Source: Burkholderia cenocepacia (lineage in GTDB: Bacteria; Pseudomonadota; Gammaproteobacteria; Burkholderiales; Burkholderiaceae). From it: a DNA stretch of 64,000 bases. Location: the NCBI RefSeq assembly GCF_900446215.1, contig NZ_UAQZ01000003.1, forward strand, positions 186,001 to 250,000, given 5' to 3'. Below the pieces are notes generated by a model. It saw only the letters and a program-made list of their open reading frames with translations. It ran no database searches and was not told the origin of the DNA. This document shows, piece by piece, positions 26,853 through 35,424 of this stretch. Position 1 is the stretch's first letter; each line of letters opens with the position of its first letter. The translations under genes were made by a program, and so were the position numbers.

Positions 26853-27347
26853 ATGCCACGCGCCCTGTTCCGTATCGCGCCGCTGCGCGCCGTGCTGCTG
26901 CTGTTCGCGACCGTGTTCCTGCTGGGCGGTTGCGCGGCGCTCACGCGCGAGCCCGTGCGCGTGTCGGTCGCCGGACTCGACCCGCTGGTCGGGCAGGGTC
27001 TCGAGATGCGCTTCAGCCTGAAGTTGCGCGTGCAGAATCCGAACGACGCGCCGATCGACTACGACGGCATCTCGGTCGCGCTCGACCTGAACGGCGCGCC
27101 GTTCGCGAGCGGGGTCAGCGACCGGGCGGGCACCGTGCCGCGGTTCGGCGAGGCCGTGCTCGACGTGCCCGTGTCGGTGTCGGCTTTCGCTGCCGCACGG
27201 CAGGCGTGGAACCTGCCCGGCGCGGCCGCGAACGGCGAGCTGCCGTATGCGTTGCGTGGCCGGCTCGCCGGCAGCGTGCTGGGCACGGTGCGCTTCAACG
27301 ACGCGGGCACGCTGCGCCTGCCGACCATGCCGGGATGGGGCGGCTAG
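26853..27347 (+). CDS. WHy/LEA14-domain lipoprotein
   Basis: The 164-residue product has a signal sequence with lipobox L-G-G-C (cysteine 27). The rest is one LEA_2/WHy domain, with hydrophobic strands and the typical LRVQNPNDAPIDYDGI segment near residue 70. Such proteins are linked to stress or desiccation tolerance, but the role in bacteria is not well established. A perfect AGGAGG at 26840-26845 sits 7 bases before the ATG at 26853. An upstream reading from 26796 would place that ribosome-binding site inside the gene and was rejected. Confidence 0.85.
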   Translation: MPRALFRIAPLRAVLLLFATVFLLGGCAALTREPVRVSVAGLDPLVGQGLEMRFSLKLRVQNPNDAPIDYDGISVALDLNGAPFASGVSDRAGTVPRFGEAVLDVPVSVSAFAAARQAWNLPGAAANGELPYALRGRLAGSVLGTVRFNDAGTLRLPTMPGWGG

Positions 27348-27464
27348 ATCGTTCGGCCGGATTCAACGTCGGTCAAATGTGTCTGAAAATTCACCATTTG
27401 ACAGTCTTTAATGCTTATCTCCGCGAAATGTCGATTTTTGTCGGCATGCCCCTTACACTTGCCG

Positions 27465-27490
27465 ATGTCCGAGGGTCGGACATTCTTTTT
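27465..27490 (+). terminator. Hairpin plus T-run between the WHy gene and the YegP gene
   Basis: ATGTCCGA (27465-27472) pairs with TCGGACAT (27476-27483) over a GGG loop, followed by TCTTTTT ending at 27490. The T-run ends right at the ribosome-binding site of the next gene. It may terminate the preceding transcript, or form the 5' end of the YegP mRNA if the TACACT at 27454-27459 is a -10 box. Confidence 0.5.
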
Positions 27491-27501
27491 AGGGGAACGC
27501 C

Positions 27502-27834
27502 ATGGCGGCAAAATTCGAACTCAAGAAGGCCACGAACGGCCAGTACTATTTCCACCTGAAGTCGGCGAACGGGGAAATCATCCTCGCGAGCGAGCGGTAC
27601 GAGGAGAAAAGCGGGGCGAGAAACGGGATCGCGTCCGTGCGGGACAACGCGCCGCTCGACGAGCGTTACGAACGGAAGCTCGCCCACAACGGTGAGCCCA
27701 TGTTCAATCTGAAGGCGGCCAACCACCAGGTCATCGGCACGAGCGAGACGTACAGCAGCGTGCAGGCTCGCGAGAACGGCATCGCGGCCGTCAAGCGCGA
27801 TGCACCCATTGCGGAAACCGTCGATCTCGCCTGA
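27502..27834 (+). CDS. YegP-family protein with two DUF1508 repeats
   Basis: The 110-residue product contains two tandem copies of the DUF1508 unit. The first covers residues 1-52 (KFELKKATNGQYYFHLKSAN then G-I-x-S-V) and the second residues 55-105 (KLAHNGEPMFNLKAANHQ then G-I-x-A-V). The duplicated layout and length match E. coli YegP. The ATG follows AGGGGA by 5 bases. No enzymatic motif is present and the function is unknown. A small stress-related or structural role is plausible but unproven. Confidence 0.88.
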   Translation: MAAKFELKKATNGQYYFHLKSANGEIILASERYEEKSGARNGIASVRDNAPLDERYERKLAHNGEPMFNLKAANHQVIGTSETYSSVQARENGIAAVKRDAPIAETVDLA

Positions 27835-27971
27835 TTGACGAGATTGCGCCGCGATGAACGCTTCCGGGCGATTGTCGCGGCGCCTGTTTTGCCGGGTCGG
27901 GCAAAGCGCGGTATGGTGTGGTCCGCGCGGCGAATTCTCGCTGCCGCTGAGCCAACCGTAACCGAGTTCGC

Positions 27972-29105
27972 GTGACCGATTCCCCCGTTTTCCACTGGAC
28001 CGACGCCGACGGCGTCGATCATGTCGTGCGCTGGCGCTCCGAAGCCGGCGTGCAACCGCCGAAGCGCGCGGTGCCCGCCGACGACCGCCTGACCGCCGAC
28101 GCGGCCTACCGCCTCGCGTGCGAGGGCACCGCGCTCGTCTGGCAGGGCGACTTCCAGAACGCACGCCAGCTCGTGCAGGCGATGGCGCGCCGTGTCGAAC
28201 GCAAGCCGAAGAAGGCGAAAGCCGCGGCCGGCGTCGATGCGTTCAACCTGCATCGTCTCGCGCAATCGCAGCGCGCCCGCACGCTCGGCATGCTGCTGAT
28301 CCCGCTCGACGCCGATTACACGATCCCGCTGCGCCGCGCGCCCGACGTGCGCGCGGCCTGCGAGGAAGCGTACGGCCCCGGCGGCGCGCCGTCGGTGGTG
28401 TCGCTGCGCGAACTGCTCGGGCTCGTCGGTGCGCATGAGTGGCGCAAGAAGGGCGTGCCGATCCCGGCGCTCGGCGGCGCGCCGATCCACCCGCATTACG
28501 GCGTGTTCTCGCCGGTGCGCGGCGAATACGTCGAGCTCGTCGCACGCGCGCCGCTGCCGGCGACGTCGCTCGCGTTCGACATCGGCACGGGTACCGGCGT
28601 GCTGGCCGCGGTACTTGCCTCACGCGGCGTCGAGCATATCGTCGCGACCGATCAGGACCTGCGTGCGCTCGCTTGCGCGCGCGAGAACGTCGCGCGGCTC
28701 GGTCATGCGGGCCAGGTCGAGATCGTCGAGGCCAACCTGTTTCCCCCCGGCCGTGCGCCGCTCGTGGTCTGCAACCCGCCATGGGTGCCGGCCCGGCCGA
28801 GCGCGCCGATCGAATACGCGGTCTACGATCCGGACAGCCGCATGCTGCGCGGTTTCCTCGCGGGGCTGGCCGCGCATCTGGAGCCGGGCGGCGAGGGCTG
28901 GCTGATCCTGTCCGATTTCGCCGAGCATCTCGGCCTGCGGCCGCGTGAAACCCTGCTGCAATGGATCGACGAAGCCGGCCTCGTCGTGCTCGGCCGCGAC
29001 GATATCCGTCCCGCGCATCCGAAGTCGACGGACGCCGACGATCCGCTGCATGCGGCGCGTCGTGCCGAGATCACGTCGCTGTGGCGGCTCGGCGCCCGGG
29101 CCTGA
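27972..29105 (+). CDS. SAM-dependent methyltransferase with NPPW motif
   Basis: The 377-residue product has a 190-residue N-terminal domain of unknown type and a class I methyltransferase domain. SAM-binding motif I reads FDIGTGTGVLAAVLA (about residue 200), and N-P-P-W at about 263 matches the N-P-P-Y/W active-site motif of N-methyltransferases acting on planar or amide nitrogens. The C-terminal part ends with a typical beta-hairpin. The start is GTG at 27972, which has no strong ribosome-binding site, so it is uncertain. The substrate is unknown; rRNA, DNA or protein are all possible. Confidence 0.82.
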   Translation: MTDSPVFHWTDADGVDHVVRWRSEAGVQPPKRAVPADDRLTADAAYRLACEGTALVWQGDFQNARQLVQAMARRVERKPKKAKAAAGVDAFNLHRLAQSQRARTLGMLLIPLDADYTIPLRRAPDVRAACEEAYGPGGAPSVVSLRELLGLVGAHEWRKKGVPIPALGGAPIHPHYGVFSPVRGEYVELVARAPLPATSLAFDIGTGTGVLAAVLASRGVEHIVATDQDLRALACARENVARLGHAGQVEIVEANLFPPGRAPLVVCNPPWVPARPSAPIEYAVYDPDSRMLRGFLAGLAAHLEPGGEGWLILSDFAEHLGLRPRETLLQWIDEAGLVVLGRDDIRPAHPKSTDADDPLHAARRAEITSLWRLGARA

Positions 29106-29147
29106 CCGCGTATTTTCGGTAAACTGTCGCCATTCCTCACGAATTTC

Positions 29148-29187
29148 CGCCGCCGGGCCGTGGTCGATCGACCGTGGCCCGGCGGCG
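29148..29187 (+). other. Forty-base near-perfect palindrome in the leader of the downstream methyltransferase gene
   Basis: A 12-bp GC-only stem (29148-29159 with 29176-29187) continues inward through two G-U pairs into the self-complementary GGTCGATCGACC (29162-29173). It ends 7 bases before the ATG at 29195. There is no T-run. Such a structure would occupy the ribosome-binding region of the mRNA. Confidence 0.6.
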
Positions 29188-29194
29188 CTTCACG

Positions 29195-30085
29195 ATGTCG
29201 AACAAGACCCACGAAATCCGCCCGGAGCAGTCCGTCGAGCTGCTGAAGGAACTGCACATCCTCACCCGCGACGGGAAGCTGAACCAGGACAGCCGCCGCA
29301 GGCTGAAGCAGGTCTATCACCTGTTCCAGTTCATCGAGCCGCTGCTCGCCGGCGTGCAGGCCGACAAAGGCCACGTGACGCTCGTCGATCACGGCGCCGG
29401 CAAGTCGTATCTCGGCTTCATCCTGTACGACCTGTTCTTCAAGCAGCAGCCGGGGCACGGCACGCCGGCGTTCGCGTCGCACGTGTACGGCATCGAGACG
29501 CGCGAAGAACTCGTCACGCGCTCGACCGAGCTCGCCGCCCGGCTCGGGTTCGGCGGCATGTCGTTCCTGAACCTGTCGGTCGCCGATTCGATCACGTCGC
29601 CGCAACTGCCCGACACGGTCGACGTCGTCACCGCGCTGCACGCGTGCGACACGGCGACCGACGACGCGATCCGCTTCGCGCTCGCGAAGCGCGCGCAGCA
29701 CATCGTGCTGGTGCCGTGCTGCCAGGCGGAAGTCGCGGGCGTGCTGCGCAAGAACAAGGGCAAGTCGCTCGCGAATGCGCTGACCGAGGTGTGGCGCCAT
29801 CCGCTGCATACGCGCGAATTCGGCAGCCAGATCACCAACGTGCTGCGCTGCCTGCAGCTCGAAGCGCACGGCTACCAGGTCAGCGTGACCGAACTGGTCG
29901 GCTGGGAGCATTCGATGAAGAACGAGCTGATCATCGCGCAGTACAAGAACCTGCCGCGCCGGCGCCCCGGCGAGCGGCTGAACGAGATCCTCGGGATGTT
30001 CGGGCTCGCCGAACTCAACGAGCGCTTCTTCGTCGCGCAAGCCGCTCCGGCGAGCGACGCCGCCGTCGAGCCGGCCGAAGGCTGA
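29195..30085 (+). CDS. SAM-dependent methyltransferase, Methyltransf_32-type
   Basis: The 296-residue product has the SAM motif VDHGAGKSYLGFIL near residue 67. It also has the family features LHACDTATDDAI near 154 and LVPCCQAE near 177, which fit the Methyltransf_32 (RNA or protein methyltransferase-like) family. I chose the ATG at 29195. A GTG at 29174 is in frame but lies inside a very strong hairpin. The gene follows another methyltransferase by 89 bp on the same strand. The substrate is unknown. Confidence 0.82.
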   Translation: MSNKTHEIRPEQSVELLKELHILTRDGKLNQDSRRRLKQVYHLFQFIEPLLAGVQADKGHVTLVDHGAGKSYLGFILYDLFFKQQPGHGTPAFASHVYGIETREELVTRSTELAARLGFGGMSFLNLSVADSITSPQLPDTVDVVTALHACDTATDDAIRFALAKRAQHIVLVPCCQAEVAGVLRKNKGKSLANALTEVWRHPLHTREFGSQITNVLRCLQLEAHGYQVSVTELVGWEHSMKNELIIAQYKNLPRRRPGERLNEILGMFGLAELNERFFVAQAAPASDAAVEPAEG

Positions 30086-30145
30086 CGCGGCCGCGCGGGC
30101 ATGGCGCTCGCGCCGCACGTTGCACGCCGCACGTGACACGCCGCG

Positions 30146-30718
30146 TCACACGTCGTCGCCCGGCCGGCGCATCCATTCGCGCCAGCCTTCGTGGCCGAGG
30201 CGGCGCAGCGTTTCCTGATTCTTTTCGTAGATCGCGGACGCGTCCGGAAACGCGTCGACCGCGCGCGCGATGCTGTCCTCGCGCAGCAGGTGCAGGATCG
30301 GATACGGCGCGCGGTTCGTGTAGTTCTCGATGTCGTCGGGTTCGGTGCCGTCGAACCGGTATTGCGGATGGAAGCTCGCGATCTGCAGCACGCCGTCGAG
30401 CCGCAATTGCTGAACGAGCCGCTCGGCGAAGAACAGCGCATCGTTGTAGTCGACGAAATCGGCGAACGCATGCGGGTAGATCACGAGCGTCGTATCGACC
30501 TGCTGCGGGTCCGCCGCGTCGAGCAAGCGCAGCTCGGTTTCGAGTTCGGCGAGCGCATCCTCCAGGGTCGTCGCTTCGCTGATCGCGTAGCGCACCTGTT
30601 CCTTCACGTAGACGCTTTTCGCGAACGGGCACAGGTTGAGCCCGATCACCGCGCGCGCGAGCCAGTGCCGCGTGGCGGCGAGAATGTCGTCGTGCGAGTC
30701 GGGGTGGGTGTCGGTCAT
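30146..30718 (-). CDS. DUF1415 family protein
   Basis: The 190-residue product has the conserved N-terminal segment GLNLCPFAKSVY near residue 30 and FHPQYRFDGT near residue 120, which mark the DUF1415 family. No catalytic role is established for this family. The start at 30718 gives the usual length and an acidic, family-like N-terminus; the frame is open to 30769. It is convergent with the methyltransferase gene. The short gap between them contains near-repeats of CGCCGCACGT and a small GTGAC/GTCAC dyad. Confidence 0.85.
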   Translation of the reverse strand: MTDTHPDSHDDILAATRHWLARAVIGLNLCPFAKSVYVKEQVRYAISEATTLEDALAELETELRLLDAADPQQVDTTLVIYPHAFADFVDYNDALFFAERLVQQLRLDGVLQIASFHPQYRFDGTEPDDIENYTNRAPYPILHLLREDSIARAVDAFPDASAIYEKNQETLRRLGHEGWREWMRRPGDDV

Positions 30719-30794
30719 CGTGATACCAGTCGGGCGGAGGGGCGGCGAGGGCCGCATTGTAGCGGGCACGCCGGCGACGAACGCGCGCGGCCCG

Positions 30795-31415
30795 TCATGC
30801 GCAGGCGGCTTCGATCAGCTGCGTGACGAGCGCGGGCGCGGTGCCGATCGGCGTTTCGCCGTGCCGGTAGGTCTGGCTCGCCGCATAAATGCCCTCGACC
30901 ACCAGCGCGAGCGCATCGGCGAGCGCCTTCGGCTGCCGCGCGCCGGCGCCTTCGCACAGCGCGACGAGCCGTTTCATCAGCTGTTCCTTGTTCTGCGCGA
31001 CGCGTTCGCGCGCCGGATGCGACGCGTCCGGGAATTCGGCGGCCACGTTGACGAACGGGCAGCCGCGATAGTCCTTTTGCGTCGCGCGTTCGGCGAGATC
31101 GACGAAGTACTGGATCAACTGCGCCTTCGGCTGCCCCGGATGCTTCGCGGCGCTCGTGTCGAGCCGCTCGAAGAAGCACGCGTCCATCCGTTCCAGATAC
31201 GCGAGGATCAGTTCGTCCTTCGATGAGAACTGGCGGTACAGGCTCATCTTGTTGACGCCCGCGCGCTCCACCACCGCCTCGACGCCGACCGTTCGCACGC
31301 CTTCCTTGTAAAACAGCTCCTCGGCAGCGCGCAGCAGGTGCTCCTGCGCGGTGGCGCCGTCGATCGGCCGGCGCGTGCGCCGTGCCGGCGGTTTGGCGAC
31401 CTCGATGCCCGACAT
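30795..31415 (-). CDS. TetR-family transcriptional repressor
   Basis: The 206-residue product has an N-terminal TetR helix-turn-helix (about residues 22-70, with LLRAAEELFYKEGVRTVGV and the recognition helix containing NKMSLYRQFSSKDEL). A helical ligand-binding domain follows. It is divergent from an MFS transporter gene. The intergenic DNA holds two copies of an inverted operator overlapping promoters in both directions, so it most likely represses itself and the transporter until a ligand binds. The ligand is unknown. Confidence 0.93.
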   Translation of the reverse strand: MSGIEVAKPPARRTRRPIDGATAQEHLLRAAEELFYKEGVRTVGVEAVVERAGVNKMSLYRQFSSKDELILAYLERMDACFFERLDTSAAKHPGQPKAQLIQYFVDLAERATQKDYRGCPFVNVAAEFPDASHPARERVAQNKEQLMKRLVALCEGAGARQPKALADALALVVEGIYAASQTYRHGETPIGTAPALVTQLIEAACA

Positions 31416-31443
31416 GATGACCCTCGACTTCGTGGTGAATTGC

Positions 31444-31500
31444 TTGACATGTTACCGACTGGTCACTACGATCGCAACACAATTGTGACCGGTCGGTAAC
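31444..31500. promoter_or_regulatory. Divergent TetR/MFS promoters with paired operators
   Basis: On the plus strand TTGACA (31444-31449), a 17-base spacer and TACGAT (31467-31472) form a promoter for the MFS gene. The arms GTTACCGACTGGTCAC (31451-31466) and GTGACCGGTCGGTAAC (31485-31500) are inverted copies matching at 15 of 16 positions. The left arm fills the promoter spacer. On the minus strand TTGCGA (31477-31472), 17 bases and TAACAT (31454-31449) form a promoter for the tetR gene across the same left arm. Confidence 0.8.
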
Positions 31501-31634
31501 AATCGCGGCCGGATCAACAGACGAATGCCAAGCGTCGGCCCGGGTCAGCCGATGTTGAAATGCGCGGCGGAGGTGGCCTGGTTGGGACGGAGCGGGTGCG
31601 ACGACACCGGAACCGTCAACTGGAGAACATGAAG

Positions 31635-32918
31635 ATGAACTGGGCAGTGACACGAATCGGCGGGCGCTTCCATTACGGATGGCTCGCGGCGGCGGTGGTA
31701 TTCCTGATCCTGCTGGCGGCAGCCGGCACGCGCGCGACGCCGAGCGTGCTGATGGTGCCGCTCGAACGCGAGCTCGGCTGGAGCCGCGCGGCGATCTCGC
31801 TGGCGATTTCGGTGAACATCGCACTGTACGGCCTGACGGGCCCGTTCGCGGCCGCCGCGATGCAGCGCTTCGGGCTGCGCCCGACGATCCTCACCGCGCT
31901 CGTGACGATGAGCGCGGGCGTCGCGCTGTCGTCGATGATGACGCAGAGCTGGCAGATGGTCGTGATCTGGGGGCTGATGGTCGGCTGTTCGACGGGCGTC
32001 GTCGCGCTGACGCTGTCCGCAACCTTCGTCACGCGCTGGTTCCACGCGCGGCGCGGCCTCGTGATGGGGATTCTGACCGCGAGCACGGCCACCGGCCAGC
32101 TCGTGTTCCTGCCGATGCTCGCGGCGATCGCGCAGCGCCACGGCTGGCGGCCGGTCGTGCTGGTCGTCGCGGTGGCGGCCGCGATCGTGATTCCGCTCGT
32201 CGCGTTTCTGCTGCCCGAGCGGCCGGCCGACGTGCGGCTGCGCCCGTACGGCGAGCCGGCCGATGCGCCGCCCGCGCCGGACGCGACGAAGGAGAATCCG
32301 CTCGCGGTCGCGTTCCGCACGCTGCTGATGGCGAGCCGCTCGCGCGATTTCTGGCTGCTGTTCTTCAGCTTCTTCATCTGCGGTGCGAGCACCAACGGCT
32401 ATGTCGGCACGCACCTGATCGCGATGTGCAGCGACTACGGGATGACCGAGGTGCAGGGCGCGTCGCTGCTCGCGGCGATGGGCGTGTTCGACCTGTTCGG
32501 CACGACGTTGTCGGGATGGTTGTCGGACCGTTACGACAATCGCGTGCTGCTGTTCTGGTACTACGGGCTGCGCGGGCTGTCGCTGATCTACCTGCCGCAT
32601 GCGTTCGGGATCGATTTCTTCGGGCTGCCGTTGTTCGCGATGTTCTACGGGCTCGACTGGATCGCGACCGTGCCGCCCACCGTGCGGCTCGCGACCGACG
32701 TGTTCGGCAAGGCCGCGGCGCCGGTCGTGTTCGGCTGGATCGTCGCCGGCCACCAGCTCGGCGCGGCATTCGCGGCGCTCGGTGCCGGGCTGCTGCGCGC
32801 GAGCCTCGGCACCTACACGATCGCGTCGATGATCTCGGGCGGGTTGTGCATCGTCGGCGCGCTGATCGTGCTGCGGATCAACCGCGGCCCGTCGCGCGCG
32901 GCCGCGCAGGCGGCCTGA
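31635..32918 (+). CDS. Major facilitator superfamily transporter under TetR control
   Basis: The 427-residue product has about 12 hydrophobic helices and the MFS motif RWFHARRG after helix 4, with G-W-L-S-D-R-Y in the second half. The type resembles monocarboxylate/oxalate-formate-like carriers. GGAG at 31622-31625 favours the ATG at 31635 (9 bases) over the in-frame ATG at 31629 (3 bases). It is divergent from the tetR gene and is its probable target. The substrate is unknown; a small organic anion or toxic compound is possible. Confidence 0.87.
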   Translation: MNWAVTRIGGRFHYGWLAAAVVFLILLAAAGTRATPSVLMVPLERELGWSRAAISLAISVNIALYGLTGPFAAAAMQRFGLRPTILTALVTMSAGVALSSMMTQSWQMVVIWGLMVGCSTGVVALTLSATFVTRWFHARRGLVMGILTASTATGQLVFLPMLAAIAQRHGWRPVVLVVAVAAAIVIPLVAFLLPERPADVRLRPYGEPADAPPAPDATKENPLAVAFRTLLMASRSRDFWLLFFSFFICGASTNGYVGTHLIAMCSDYGMTEVQGASLLAAMGVFDLFGTTLSGWLSDRYDNRVLLFWYYGLRGLSLIYLPHAFGIDFFGLPLFAMFYGLDWIATVPPTVRLATDVFGKAAAPVVFGWIVAGHQLGAAFAALGAGLLRASLGTYTIASMISGGLCIVGALIVLRINRGPSRAAAQAA

Positions 32919-33073
32919 TCGCGGCGGACCGGCCGGCCGCACCGCCGCGGCCGGCCATTGCACGCACGCAGATTTGCATAGCGCGGCGGGATCGGGCGCG
33001 CTGTCGCTCAAGCGGGTATGCTTGCGGTTCGCCGGGCGTTCGCGCCCCTTCATCGATGTCAGCGAGGAACCGC

Positions 33074-33679
33074 ATGTCCGTCAAACCTGCTCCCACCACT
33101 GTTTCGATTCACGATCTGATCGCGGGCCGCTGGAGCCCGCGCGCGTATTCGGATGAGCCCGTCAGCGCCGGCGATCTCCACGCGGTGCTCGAAGCGGCAC
33201 GCTGGGCCCCGTCCGCGTACAACGCGCAACCGTGGCGTTTCATCGTATTCGATCGCACCCAGGACGAAGACGCGTTCAAGCGCGCATTCGCGACGCTGGT
33301 GCCGTTCAACCAGGGCTGGAATGCACCGGCGCCGGTGCTGATCGCGGTCACCGCGCACACGCTCACGCCGAAGGGCGAGCCGGCGCCGACCGCGCTGTAC
33401 GACGCCGGCGCTGCCGCGATGTCGCTGGTGCTGCAGGCGCACGCGCTGGGCCTCGCCGCGCACCAGATGAGCGGTTTCGACCCGAAGGCATTCCGCGACG
33501 CGTTCGCGATTCCGGCGGACGTCGCGATCGTGTCGATCATCTCGCTCGGCCACTACGGCAACGTCGACAAGCTCGATCCCGTGCTGCGCGATCGCGAGAA
33601 GGCGCCGCGTACGCGCCATGCGATCGGCGAAGTCGTCTACGCGGGTGCGTGGAAGAAGAGCTTCGACGCGGCAGCCTGA
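33074..33679 (+). CDS. Nitroreductase-family FMN oxidoreductase
   Basis: The 201-residue product fits the nitroreductase fold: an N-terminal R-W-S-P-R-A-Y-S FMN-phosphate segment, A-A-R-W-A-P-S-A-Y-N-A-Q-P-W-R in the first helix-loop, and a C-terminal conserved region with SLGHYG. GAGGAA sits 5 bases before the ATG at 33074. The frame upstream runs antiphase through the MFS gene. These enzymes reduce nitro compounds or quinones with NAD(P)H. It lies 155 bp after the MFS gene and may be expressed separately. Confidence 0.88.
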   Translation: MSVKPAPTTVSIHDLIAGRWSPRAYSDEPVSAGDLHAVLEAARWAPSAYNAQPWRFIVFDRTQDEDAFKRAFATLVPFNQGWNAPAPVLIAVTAHTLTPKGEPAPTALYDAGAAAMSLVLQAHALGLAAHQMSGFDPKAFRDAFAIPADVAIVSIISLGHYGNVDKLDPVLRDREKAPRTRHAIGEVVYAGAWKKSFDAAA

Positions 33680-33793
33680 TCCCGCGGGCGGGCAGGCTGC
33701 GTCGCGCATCCTGTCCGCGCATGTTCGCGGCGCGCCACGGCGCGCGCCGTCGCCACCGGGCGCCCGTTGCGCGGCGCCGCTGGCCGGCCCCGG

Positions 33794-33822
33794 TTGTGAT
33801 CCCGCGGGCTTCATGTTAAAAA
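33794..33822 (+). promoter_or_regulatory. Weak candidate promoter for the Hsp70-like gene
   Basis: TTGTGA (33794-33799) and TAAAAA (33817-33822) are 17 bases apart, each matching consensus at 4 of 6. The predicted leader is about 40 bases. A 7-bp dyad CGGGCTT/AAGCCCG overlaps it. Confidence 0.3.
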
Positions 33823-33868
33823 GCCCGTCCTTTCCGTTTTCGCGCCGGCCCTGCTGCGGCAATTTCCC

Positions 33869-35119
33869 ATGACTTACTGCGCGATCGATTTCGGCACGTC
33901 CAATTCCGCCGTGGCGCTGCCCGACGGCGATGGCATGCGCCTCGCGCCCGTCGAGGGCGACCACCTGACGCTGCCCACCGCGATCTTCTTCAACAACGAC
34001 GAAGAGACGGTCGAATACGGCCGGGCGGCGCTGGCCTCCTATATCGACGGTTTCGACGGCCGGCTGATGCGCTCGATGAAGAGCATCCTCGGCTCGCCGC
34101 TCGCGGAAACGACGACCGATCTCGGTGACGGCAGCGCGATCGCCTACACCGACATCATCGCGCGCTTCCTGACGCACCTGAAGCGCAAGGCCGAAGCGCG
34201 CGCGGGCGCGCCGATCGGCCGCGCGGTGCTCGGCCGGCCGGTGTTCTTCGTCGACGACGATCCGCGCGCCGACCGGCTCGCGCAGGATCAGCTCGAGGCG
34301 GCTGCGCGCTCGGTCGGCTTCGCGGACGTTCACTTCCAGTACGAACCGATCGCCGCCGCGTTCGACTACGAGTCGCGCCAGCAGGCCGAGCGTCTCGTGC
34401 TCGTCGCCGACATCGGCGGCGGCACGTCCGACTTCTCGCTGGTGCGCGTCGGCCCGCAGCGGATGGCGCGGCTCGAACGCAAGGACGACGTGCTGGCGCA
34501 CCACGGCGTGCACGTCGCGGGCACCGACTACGACCGGCGGGTCGAGCTGGCGGCGATCCTGCCCGCGTTCGGCTACCGTTCGCTCGACCCGGAAGGGCGC
34601 GAGCTGCCGAACAAGATCTACCTCGATCTCGCGACCTGGCACCTGATCAATACCGTCTACACGCCCAAGCGCGTCGGCGAGCTGAAGCTGATGAAGCACC
34701 TGTACCAGGATGTGCGGCAGTACGACCGGCTCACGAGCGTGGTCGAGCAGCGGCTCGGGCATGCGCTGATGGCGCGCGCGGAAGAGGCGAAGATCGGTGT
34801 CGCGGCGGGCGGGGAGACGATGATCGACCTGAACGACGTGGAAGAGGATCTGCTGATCGCGTTCGACGCGGATCGCCTCGTCGACGCGAGCCAGGACGAT
34901 ACCGCGCGCATCGTCGATGCCGCACGCGAAACGGTGCGGCTCGCGGGCGTCGCGCCGCGTGACGTCGGTGCGCTGTATTTCACCGGCGGTTCGACGGGGC
35001 TCGCGTTCCTGTCGGGTGCGCTCGCCGGCGCGTTTCCGGATGCGCAGCCGGTGTTCGGCGATCGCTTGGCGAGTGTCGCGACGGGGCTCGGCATTCACGC
35101 GCAGCGCCTGTTCGGCTGA
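33869..35119 (+). CDS. Short Hsp70-like protein (YegD type)
   Basis: The 416-residue product carries Hsp70/actin-fold ATPase motifs: phosphate 1 as AIDFGTSNSAVAL at residue 5, phosphate 2 as VADIGGGTSDFSLV near 188, and the adenosine motif FTGGSTGLAF near 371. It ends soon after the nucleotide-binding domain, so it has no substrate-binding domain or lid. That matches the YegD subfamily. A role as a free-standing chaperone is therefore uncertain. The ATG at 33869 has no strong ribosome-binding site. A terminator shared with cspA lies downstream. Confidence 0.88.
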   Translation: MTYCAIDFGTSNSAVALPDGDGMRLAPVEGDHLTLPTAIFFNNDEETVEYGRAALASYIDGFDGRLMRSMKSILGSPLAETTTDLGDGSAIAYTDIIARFLTHLKRKAEARAGAPIGRAVLGRPVFFVDDDPRADRLAQDQLEAAARSVGFADVHFQYEPIAAAFDYESRQQAERLVLVADIGGGTSDFSLVRVGPQRMARLERKDDVLAHHGVHVAGTDYDRRVELAAILPAFGYRSLDPEGRELPNKIYLDLATWHLINTVYTPKRVGELKLMKHLYQDVRQYDRLTSVVEQRLGHALMARAEEAKIGVAAGGETMIDLNDVEEDLLIAFDADRLVDASQDDTARIVDAARETVRLAGVAPRDVGALYFTGGSTGLAFLSGALAGAFPDAQPVFGDRLASVATGLGIHAQRLFG

Positions 35120-35170
35120 GCGGCGCGGGCGGCTATAAGCCGCCATGCCGGACGACCGGCGCACAAAAAC

Positions 35171-35198
35171 AAAAAGCCCCGCCGAAGCGGGGCTTTTT
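35171..35198. terminator. Bidirectional terminator between the Hsp70-like gene and cspA
   Basis: AAAAAGCCCCGC (35171-35182) pairs perfectly with GCGGGGCTTTTT (35187-35198) around a CGAA loop. It has T-runs on both strands and serves the convergent genes on both sides. Confidence 0.93.
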
Positions 35199-35220
35199 TA
35201 CACGAATTATCGCGCCAAGC

Positions 35221-35424
35221 TTAGACCGGACGGATGTTCGCAGCTTGCAGACCCTTCGGGCCCGTCTTCACTTCGAATTCAACCTTCTGGTTTTCTTGCA
35301 GCGTCTTGAAGCCTTCGACGCGGATTTCCGAGAAGTGCGCGAACAGATCGTCGCCGCCGCCTTCCGGGGTGATGAAGCCGAAGCCCTTTGCGTCATTGAA
35401 CCACTTGACGGTACCGGTTGCCAT
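35221..35424 (-). CDS. cspA: Cold-shock protein CspA family
   Basis: The 67-residue product is a complete cold-shock domain. Both RNA-binding motifs are visible: KGFGFI (RNP1, residues 13-18) and DLFAHF (RNP2, 26-31). It binds single-stranded RNA or DNA and melts secondary structure. The ATG follows AGGA by about 9 bases. A strong promoter about 150 bases upstream predicts a long leader, as known for cold-inducible csp mRNAs. Bacteria usually carry several csp paralogues, so the exact numbering of this one cannot be given. Confidence 0.95.
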   Translation of the reverse strand: MATGTVKWFNDAKGFGFITPEGGGDDLFAHFSEIRVEGFKTLQENQKVEFEVKTGPKGLQAANIRPV

